A program made the translations under genes and the position numbers. Below are positions 53,888-60,869 of a DNA stretch of 64,000 nt, piece by piece. Origin of the DNA: Pseudonocardia alaniniphila (GTDB taxonomy: Bacteria > Actinomycetota > Actinomycetes > Mycobacteriales > Pseudonocardiaceae); NCBI RefSeq assembly GCF_022524485.1, contig NZ_JAKXMK010000007.1, forward strand, positions 277,974-341,973, read 5' to 3'. Numbering within the stretch: position 1 is the stretch's first letter; the number at the start of each line of letters is the position of its first letter. The notes beneath the pieces are model-generated. The model made no database searches. It worked only from the letters and a program-made list of their open reading frames with translations, and was not told where the DNA came from.

Positions 53888-55107
53888 TGGTGCAGCCGGC
53901 CCTGGTGTGGAAGTTCGGCGGAACCTCGGTCGCCGATCCGATCCGTCTGCGAGCGGTCGCAGAACGAATGGTCGCCGCCCAGCGGGCAGGTCATCGGATG
54001 GTGACGGTGCTCTCGGCCATGGGCGGTTCCACCGATGAGCTCAACAGAATGGCCTACGCGATGTCGTCGCGCCCGCAGCTCCGTGAGCTCGACGCGCTGC
54101 TGTCCGTGGGCGAATGCATTTCCTGCGCGCTCGCCGCGCTGGCGGTGCACGATCTGGGATCGCGAGCGGTGTCGTTGACCGGTGCGCAGGCCGGAATTCT
54201 GACCGACGCCCACTACGGCAACGCACGATTGCAGGACTTACGCCCGCAACGGATCCTCGACGCCCTCGACACCGGGGCCGTCGTCCTGGTGGCCGGCTAT
54301 CAGGGGATCTCCCCGTCGGGTGACGTCACGACATTGGGACGCGGCGGTTCGGACGCCTCGGCCGTGGCGATCGCCGCGGCTCTCGGACTGCGCGAATGCG
54401 AGATCTTCACCGACGTCGCCGGCGTGTTCTCGGCGGATCCGCGGGTCGTTCCGGATGCGCGGCAGCTGGCCACGATCAGCCGGGAGGAGATGTTGCAGCT
54501 CGCCGCTGCGGGTGCGCGGGTTCTCCAGCCTCTCGCGGTGGAGCTCGCCGCTGCCCACGACATCGACATCCACGTGCGGTCGAGCTTCACGACGGCTGCC
54601 GGGACCTGGCTGCAGGAGGAGACCGTGTTCGATCAACCCGACATCACCGGGGTGGCACATCGGGAGCGCGAGAGCTTCTACACGGTCTCCGGGGCGTCGC
54701 CCGCGGTGATCACCGCGGCCCTGGCCGAGCGCGGTGCGGCCGTCGGCTCGATGGTGCGCGACGGCGACAAGGTGCACATCACGGCCCCCGGGGCGGAGGA
54801 GTCCGAGATCGTCGCGGCCCTGTTCGCCGCGGGAGCCCGCGTCCTGGTCCGCGACGACATGGGTTCGGTGAGCATCGTCGGTTCGGGCGTGGGCCGGCGC
54901 CCCGGGGTGACCGCACGGGCGCTGCGCACCCTCGAGGCCGAGGGCATCCAGCCCCAGCTGGTGACGAGCACCCCGAGCCGCGTCTCCTTCCACGTGCCGG
55001 AACGCACCGTGCACCACGCGGTCCGGCTGCTCCACAAGACGTTCGGTCTTCACCAGGACATCGGCACTGAGCGGAGGCGTGACCGTGTTACGCGATCGGC
55101 ATCCTGA
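53887..55107 (+). CDS. Aspartate kinase dedicated to the poly(amino acid) cluster
   Basis: A 406-residue aspartokinase that phosphorylates L-aspartate, first step to aspartate semialdehyde. WKFGGTSVADPIRLRAVAER holds the catalytic Lys and nucleotide loop; LGRGGSDASAVAIAAALGL and FTDVAGVFSADPRVVPDARQ complete the kinase domain. Two C-terminal ACT domains follow (from about residue 260). It is a short monofunctional type and probably separate from the housekeeping enzyme. ATG 53887 shares TGATG with the aminotransferase stop and its end overlaps the synthetase start by 23 bases. A cluster copy may have relaxed feedback, as proposed for poly-lysine producers; the sequence alone does not show it. 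Confidence 0.88.
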   Translation: MVQPALVWKFGGTSVADPIRLRAVAERMVAAQRAGHRMVTVLSAMGGSTDELNRMAYAMSSRPQLRELDALLSVGECISCALAALAVHDLGSRAVSLTGAQAGILTDAHYGNARLQDLRPQRILDALDTGAVVLVAGYQGISPSGDVTTLGRGGSDASAVAIAAALGLRECEIFTDVAGVFSADPRVVPDARQLATISREEMLQLAAAGARVLQPLAVELAAAHDIDIHVRSSFTTAAGTWLQEETVFDQPDITGVAHRERESFYTVSGASPAVITAALAERGAAVGSMVRDGDKVHITAPGAEESEIVAALFAAGARVLVRDDMGSVSIVGSGVGRRPGVTARALRTLEAEGIQPQLVTSTPSRVSFHVPERTVHHAVRLLHKTFGLHQDIGTERRRDRVTRSAS

Positions 55108-58100
55108 GACAGGGGTCCCGCCGGAACTGTCCGACCTGGTCCTCGTCGGTGACGAGCCCGGTCGGGGGGTCCGGTGGCGCCCGGGGGAACGTCTGGAGCA
55201 GTTGTTCGAGGACCGGTGCGACGAGCTCTCTTCTGCCGGCCGGACGGACCACCTGGCGGTGGACGGGGCCGAGGAGGCGCTGACCTACCCCGAGTTGGAC
55301 TGTCGCGCCAACCGGCTGGCCCGCTACCTGCTGGATCTGGGCGTCGGCCCGGGTGAGCGGGTGGCGCTGCTGCTCGACGACGCGGTGCGCGCCTACGTCG
55401 GCATGCTGGCGGTGCTGAAGGTGGGCGCCGCGTACGTGCCGCTGGATGTGGGCTTCCCGGCCGATCGGCTCGCCTTCATCGTGTCCGACGCCGACGTGGC
55501 CGTGGTGTTGTCGCTCGAGCACCTGCGGCCGCACCTGGCGGATGCCGACGCCGAGGTGGTGTGCCTCGACTCGACCGCGGCCGACATCGACGAGTACGAC
55601 GAACAGCGACTCGATCCCGACGAGCGCGGGGAGTTCGCCGACGGGCCCGCGTACATCATCTACACGTCGGGCTCGACCGGGCGCCCGAAGGGTGTGGCGG
55701 TGGCCCACTCGGCCATCTGCAACTTCGTGCGGGTGGCGACCGAGGTGTACGGGTACCGGTCCGACGACCGTGTGTACCAGGGCCTGACCATGGCGTTCGA
55801 CTTCTCCGTCGAGGAGATCTGGGTGCCGTGGGCGGTCGGTGCGACGCTCGTGCCGAAGCCGTCGGGGTCGAGCTTGCTGGGCGTGGATCTCCACGAGTTC
55901 CTCACCGAGCAGCGGGTCACCGCCATGTGTTGCGTGCCCACCCTGTTGGCGACGCTGGACGACGAGTTGCCGGAGGTGCGGTTCCTGCTGGTGTCGGGGG
56001 AGGCGTGCCCGCACGACCTGATCGTGCGCTGGTCACGGCCGGGTCGCCGCTTCCTGAACGTGTACGGGCCGACCGAGGCGACGGTGACAGCGACATGGAC
56101 GGTGCTGGATCCGGACCGGCCGGTGACGATCGGCGGGCCGTTACCCACCTATGCCACGGTCATTCTCGATCCCGAGGATCCGGGGCGGGCGTTGCCGTTC
56201 GGTGAGACGGGGGAGATCGGTATCGCCGGGGTGGGCCTGGCGATCGGCTACGTCAACCGCGACGATCTGACGGAGTCGGCGTTCGTCCCGGATTTCCTCG
56301 GTGTTCCGGACAATCCGTCCGGGCGGATCTACCGCACGGGCGACCTGGGCCGGGTGAATCCCGACGGGGAGATCGAGTACCTGGGCCGCATCGATCTGCA
56401 GGTGAAGATCCGCGGATATCGGATCGAGCTGACCGAGATCGAGTCGGTGCTGCTCGAGGTGCCGGGAATCGCGCAGGCGGTGGTGGACACCTACGAGCCG
56501 GCGCACGGCACCGTGGAACTGGTGGGCTACTACAGCCTGCGCCGCGACACCGAGAACGTGGAGCCGGCCGAGGTCCATGCGGCCTTGTCCGAGCGGCTGC
56601 CCGCCTACATGGTTCCGGCGTACCTGGAACAGCTCGACGTCATACCGATGACCACGAACGGCAAGGCGGACCGGGAGAACCTGCCCGCGCCGACACAGCG
56701 GGGCCTGCGCGTGGCGCGCGAGGTCGTGGAGCCGTCGACCGTGACGCAGCAGGTGCTGGCCGAGCTCATGGCGGAAACCGTGGGCGTCGACCATGTGTCG
56801 GCCGACAGCCACTTCTTCGACGATCTCGGCGCCAACTCGCTCCTGATGGCGAAGTTCTGTGGGCGGGTGCGCAAGCGCGACGACCTGCCGTCGATCTCGA
56901 TCCGTGACGTCTACACGCATCCGACGGTCGCCTCGCTCGCCGCGTCGCTGCCGGAACCGGACGTCGCGCGGCAGCCCGTCTCGGCTGACGACTCGGCATC
57001 GGTCCGGCCCGTGGTCCCGGCCAAGTCGCTCGCGGTGAGGGCGAAGCGGGTGAGCACGGCGGGCTACGTGCTGTGCGGCACGCTGCAGCTACTGGCCTTC
57101 GTCGCCTCGCTGTGTCTCGGCGGGGTCGTGCTGGAGCGGGGGTTCGACTGGGTGTCGCGAGCCACCGACTGGCAGGGCGCCTACCTGCGCTCGCTCGCGT
57201 ACGGCGCTGCGGTGTTCGCGGGGTACTGCCTGCTGCCGATCGTGGCGAAATGGCTGCTGATCGGACGCTGGAAGGCCACGGAGTTCCCGATCTGGGGCCT
57301 GCGGTACTTCCGCTTCTGGTTGGTCAAGCTGCTCATCCGCGCCAACCCGATGGCCCTCTTCCGCGGCTCGCCGCTCTTCGTCCTGTATCTGCGTGCACTC
57401 GGCGCGAAGATCGGGCCCGGCACGACGATCTTCTCCCGCTCCGTTCCCGTCTGCACCGACATGCTGACGATCGGCGCCGGAACGGTGATCCGCGAGAGCG
57501 CGGTGGTGCTGGGTTACCGGGCGCAGGCAGGAATGATCCAGATCGGTCCCATCACGCTGGGAAACAACGTCCTGGTGGCGGAGAAGACCGTGCTCGAGAT
57601 CGGCACGTCCATCGGTGACGGCGCCCAGCTCGGCCATTGTTCGTCGCTGCATCCGGGTCAGCACATTCCGACGGGGCAGGCTTGGCACGGGTCACCCGCG
57701 GTGCCCACCGACGTCGACTACCGCGTGATCGCCGAAGCGCGCTGTGGCAAGGTGCGCCGGTTCTGGTACGGCTTCCTGCAGCTGTTCAACGTGCTGCTGC
57801 TCGCCCCGCTCGGGCTGGCCGTGCTGGTCGAGGTGGTCTCGGTCGTGCCGTGGACGGTTGAGCTGCTCGGTGAGGGACACCACCGGCTCACCGGCTGGCT
57901 GTTCTACGTCGAGGTGCTGGCGGTATCGCTGGTGCTGTTCCTCGGGGCCGCTGTGCTCGGGCTGGTGGGCGTGGCCGTGGTGCCCCGCTTGCTCAGCCGG
58001 CTCGTCGTGCCCGGGAAGGTGCACGCGCTCTACGGCTTCCACTACTACGTCCACCGCATGATCCGGCGCCTGACGAACGTGCGGTTCTACCACTCGGTCT

Positions 58101-60121
58101 TCGGCGACAGCTCCTACATCGTCCACTACCTGAAGTGGCTCGGGTACCGGCTCCCGCGGGTGGTGCAGACCGGCTCGAACTTCGGGTCCGAGCTCGCTCA
58201 CGACACGCCCTACCTGACGACGGTGGGCGCCGGCACGATGGTGTCCGACGGCCTGACGGTCATGAACGCCGATTACACCAGCACCTCCTTCCGGGTTGCC
58301 AAGGCCCAGCTCGGTGAGGACAACTTCCTCGGCAACAGCCTCGCCTTCCCTGTCGGGGCGAAGGTCGGTGACAACTGCCTGCTCGCGACGAAGGCGATGA
58401 TCCCGATCGGCGGGCCGTTGCGGGAGAACGTCGGGCTGCTCGGGTCGCCGTGCTTCGAGATCCCGCGCTCGGTACAGCGAGACGACGACCTGCGTAAGAC
58501 GGGGGCGGAGCTGGAGCGCGGGCTCGCCCTCAAGAACCGCTACAACCGGCGGACCATTGTCCTGTTCCTGATGGTGCGATGGTTCCAGACGTTCCTGCTG
58601 CTGCTGGTCACCGCCATGGCCGGTGACCTCTACCACCTGTTGGGCCAGTGGGCGGTGGCTGCGGCGCTGCTCCTCGTGATGCTGCTCGCAATCGGCTACT
58701 CCACGCTGGTCGAGCGGCTCACCACCGGGTTCCGCGCCCTGAAGCCACGGGTCTGCTCCATCTACGACCCCTACTTCTGGTGGCACGAACGGCACTGGAA
58801 GATGCTCGCCGCGCCGCTGTTCAACGGCACGCCCTTCAGGCCGATGATGATGCGGATGCTCGGAGTCAAGGTCGGGCGCCGGGTCTTCGACAACGGGTGC
58901 TCGATCCCGGAGAAGACCCTCGCCATCATCGGCGACGAGGCCACGATCAACGAGGGCACGGTCATCCAGTGCCACTCCCTCGAGGACGGTGCCTTCAAGT
59001 CCGACCGCACGGTGATCGGTGCACGCTGCACGTTGGGTGTCCAGGCGTTCGTCCACTATGGCGTCACGACGGGCCCGGACTCCGTGATCGACGCCGATTC
59101 CTTCCTCATGAAGGGCGAGGAGGTGGCCGCGGGCGCTCGGTGGCGGGGCAACCCCGCCGTCGAGATGCAGGAGGCGACGTTGCGTGCGGTCATCCCGGCT
59201 CCGCCGGTGCTGGCGGCCATCGAGACGCCCGTGGCCCCCCTCCCGATGCCGCGCATTCTTCCGGCCGGGGTGGCCGTCGCGGTCTCGATGGCGCTGTCGC
59301 TCTCGATCGCGGTGACGGTCGCGCTGGCGAGCACTCCTGACAGGAGGGCCGCCGTCGCGGTGCCACCGGACGGGGCCACGGGCTCCGTCCCGCCGCCCCC
59401 GGCGACGGGCGCACAGCCGCAACTGGAGCCCGGGGTGCCACAGCGGCGGACAGAGCCACATGAGACGGTGCCGGACGGCGACGAGATCGCCGTCACGCCC
59501 GATCCCGGCGCGGCGAGACAATCGTCACCGGGCTCGGCGCAGTCACTTGGCCCGGGGCGGGCGGTGCAGGGCGCAGCCGTCGAGCGCGCGCGGAACTCGG
59601 CGCGGGGACCGATGCCAGAGCAGCCCGCGATCCGCCGGCCCGCGGCCCAGCCTCCGGTGGCCCAGCCGCCGGTGGCGGAGCCTCTTGTGGCGGAGCCGCC
59701 AGTAGCGGAGCCTCCTGTGGCCCAGCCTCCCGTGGCCCAGCCGCCTGCAGCGGAGCCGCCTGTGGCGGAGCCGCCAGTAGCGGAACCGCCCGCCGAGCAG
59801 CCGCCTGCGGTCGACCCGCCGGTGGTGGAGTCGCCTGCGGCCCTGCCGCCCGTGCTCCGGCCGCCCGCGGTGCAACCGCCGGTCGTCCGGCCTCCTGCGG
59901 CACCGCCGTCTGTGGACCAGCCGCCTGCCTCCGAGCCCTCTGCGGTCCGGCTTCCGGCGACGCGGCACCCTGTGAGCCGGCCGCCCTCGGATGTGACGCA
60001 GGCGCCCACGTCGAGGTCGCAGCGCCCGCCCCGCGGTGACTCGGGAACGCCGCCGACGCCGTCATCGGCATCGGACACGCCGGACGAGGACGCGTCCACA
60101 CCTGGCAGTACAGGGCGCTGA
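55085..60121 (+). CDS. Pls-type membrane NRPS, epsilon-poly-lysine synthetase-like
   Basis: A 1678-residue homopoly(amino acid) synthetase. Adenylation domain (about 25-530): YIIYTSGSTGRPKGVAVAH near 190, NVYGPTEATV near 324, TNGKADRENLP near 525. Thiolation domain with phosphopantetheine Ser585 (FFDDLGANSLLM). Then six transmembrane helices in three pairs (about 656-682/700-727, 893-922/936-970, 1157-1187/1189-1214), each pair followed by a hexapeptide-repeat-like soluble domain, the Pls/PosA order that catalyses peptide bonding. Unlike 1319-residue S. albulus Pls, a seventh helix (1394-1416) and a 260-residue Pro-rich tail follow. GTG 55085 is seven bases after GGAGG; GTG 55079 is too close. 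The A-site code suggests a basic substrate, likely diaminobutyrate. Confidence 0.93.
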   Translation: MLRDRHPETGVPPELSDLVLVGDEPGRGVRWRPGERLEQLFEDRCDELSSAGRTDHLAVDGAEEALTYPELDCRANRLARYLLDLGVGPGERVALLLDDAVRAYVGMLAVLKVGAAYVPLDVGFPADRLAFIVSDADVAVVLSLEHLRPHLADADAEVVCLDSTAADIDEYDEQRLDPDERGEFADGPAYIIYTSGSTGRPKGVAVAHSAICNFVRVATEVYGYRSDDRVYQGLTMAFDFSVEEIWVPWAVGATLVPKPSGSSLLGVDLHEFLTEQRVTAMCCVPTLLATLDDELPEVRFLLVSGEACPHDLIVRWSRPGRRFLNVYGPTEATVTATWTVLDPDRPVTIGGPLPTYATVILDPEDPGRALPFGETGEIGIAGVGLAIGYVNRDDLTESAFVPDFLGVPDNPSGRIYRTGDLGRVNPDGEIEYLGRIDLQVKIRGYRIELTEIESVLLEVPGIAQAVVDTYEPAHGTVELVGYYSLRRDTENVEPAEVHAALSERLPAYMVPAYLEQLDVIPMTTNGKADRENLPAPTQRGLRVAREVVEPSTVTQQVLAELMAETVGVDHVSADSHFFDDLGANSLLMAKFCGRVRKRDDLPSISIRDVYTHPTVASLAASLPEPDVARQPVSADDSASVRPVVPAKSLAVRAKRVSTAGYVLCGTLQLLAFVASLCLGGVVLERGFDWVSRATDWQGAYLRSLAYGAAVFAGYCLLPIVAKWLLIGRWKATEFPIWGLRYFRFWLVKLLIRANPMALFRGSPLFVLYLRALGAKIGPGTTIFSRSVPVCTDMLTIGAGTVIRESAVVLGYRAQAGMIQIGPITLGNNVLVAEKTVLEIGTSIGDGAQLGHCSSLHPGQHIPTGQAWHGSPAVPTDVDYRVIAEARCGKVRRFWYGFLQLFNVLLLAPLGLAVLVEVVSVVPWTVELLGEGHHRLTGWLFYVEVLAVSLVLFLGAAVLGLVGVAVVPRLLSRLVVPGKVHALYGFHYYVHRMIRRLTNVRFYHSVFGDSSYIVHYLKWLGYRLPRVVQTGSNFGSELAHDTPYLTTVGAGTMVSDGLTVMNADYTSTSFRVAKAQLGEDNFLGNSLAFPVGAKVGDNCLLATKAMIPIGGPLRENVGLLGSPCFEIPRSVQRDDDLRKTGAELERGLALKNRYNRRTIVLFLMVRWFQTFLLLLVTAMAGDLYHLLGQWAVAAALLLVMLLAIGYSTLVERLTTGFRALKPRVCSIYDPYFWWHERHWKMLAAPLFNGTPFRPMMMRMLGVKVGRRVFDNGCSIPEKTLAIIGDEATINEGTVIQCHSLEDGAFKSDRTVIGARCTLGVQAFVHYGVTTGPDSVIDADSFLMKGEEVAAGARWRGNPAVEMQEATLRAVIPAPPVLAAIETPVAPLPMPRILPAGVAVAVSMALSLSIAVTVALASTPDRRAAVAVPPDGATGSVPPPPATGAQPQLEPGVPQRRTEPHETVPDGDEIAVTPDPGAARQSSPGSAQSLGPGRAVQGAAVERARNSARGPMPEQPAIRRPAAQPPVAQPPVAEPLVAEPPVAEPPVAQPPVAQPPAAEPPVAEPPVAEPPAEQPPAVDPPVVESPAALPPVLRPPAVQPPVVRPPAAPPSVDQPPASEPSAVRLPATRHPVSRPPSDVTQAPTSRSQRPPRGDSGTPPTPSSASDTPDEDASTPGSTGR
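59649..59940 (+). repeat. 15-base repeats coding a PPVAE/PPVAQ tail
   Basis: About 20 degenerate units of 15 bases (GCCGCCGGTGGC-like) encode pentapeptides PPVAQ, PPVAE and variants in the last 160 residues of the Pls-type synthetase. The first eight or nine units are the most regular. They form a stiff, extracellular-type Pro-rich segment. Confidence 0.85.
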
Positions 60122-60623
60122 GCAGGCCCGACAGGCCGTCCGGCCATCCCGAAGGGGATGGCCGGACTCCGCCATTCCGGGGCCGGACGGGTGAGTGCGC
60201 AGATCGCGCAGCTAGATGATATTACTGCTATCTGCGCGAACTCGGGCGAAATACCCGACCGAAATGGGGCCGCATGGGTGAGTATTTGTGTTCTCTTGAC
60301 CCAGACGGGATCGAAGATCTTCACTGTAACAGCCGGAGCGGGGCGGGGCGATCGTCACAAGGTGTGGGATCTGCGCGCGTTCGGGTTACACTTTTGATGG
60401 GGTGGGGGCCAGCCGGGTGAACGCCGATCTGCGGTGAAACACTCAGTGCCGTACCCACGATTTCCCGGATGTCTCTCTCCGACCGCCAGGTTCTCGGGCG
60501 CGTCGGCCGGAAGTGCGGATCGCACCGCCAAGCCCGGGACCAGGAGATCGCGCTCGGCGCGATCTGAACCCTGATGAGTGGTCGCACGTAAGGAAGTTGG
60601 GTACTTGCACGTTGGGAGGATCG
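60122..60623. other. Intergenic region between the two synthetase operons
   Basis: 502 bases with no gene. After the hairpin at 60138 comes the most A+T-rich stretch of the region (about 60210-60320), where a promoter for the second operon is likely; an interrupted inverted repeat GCGCAG-c-TAG ... CTA-t-CTGCGC spans 60206-60237. A TTGACC at 60297 is a possible -35 without a clear -10. The final 11 bases match those before the aminotransferase gene. Confidence 0.5.
60138..60167 (+). terminator. Terminator after the Pls-type synthetase
   Basis: GTCCGGCCATCCC (60138-60150) pairs perfectly with GGGATGGCCGGAC (60155-60167), 13 bp, loop GAAG, 17 bases after the stop. Confidence 0.75.
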
Positions 60624-60869
60624 ATGACCTTGCTCCGACATGGCGGGTTCGACGCGCCGTGTGTGGTTGGGGATGTGCCGGTTGCGCGATTCGAGACGGA
60701 ATCTTGGCCAAGTGCTCCAGGTTCCCCGCGCCACCTGTTCATTCCCGATCTCGGGAGCGATGTAGGTCACTGTGAGGATCTTTCTTCCGACTGGTCGGAG
60801 CGGCTCTGCGATGAGCTCCCCGGAGCCTGCGCCGAAATGGTCGGCTTCCTGCGCAAGGAGCCCGCGTAG
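60624..60869 (+). CDS. Small protein sharing the aminotransferase N-terminus
   Basis: An 81-residue frame. Its first 20 residues, MTLLRHGGFDAPCVVGDVPV, match the start of the diaminobutyrate aminotransferase (MTLLEHGGFARPCVVGEVPG), and 23 bases spanning the ribosome binding site and first codons are identical in DNA (60613-60635 and 52467-52489). The rest (with CEDLSSDWSERLCDELPGAC) is unrelated, acidic, and has four Cys counting the shared one. Its stop TAG overlaps the next GTG by one base. It is either the remnant of a duplicated aminotransferase gene or a small accessory protein with a shared N-terminal tag. Confidence 0.55.
   Translation: MTLLRHGGFDAPCVVGDVPVARFETESWPSAPGSPRHLFIPDLGSDVGHCEDLSSDWSERLCDELPGACAEMVGFLRKEPA

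Noticed and set aside
59649..59940. Short repeats that could suggest a CRISPR array or minisatellite
   Set aside because: Units are contiguous 15-base, in frame and code for Pro-rich pentapeptides; there are no spacers.
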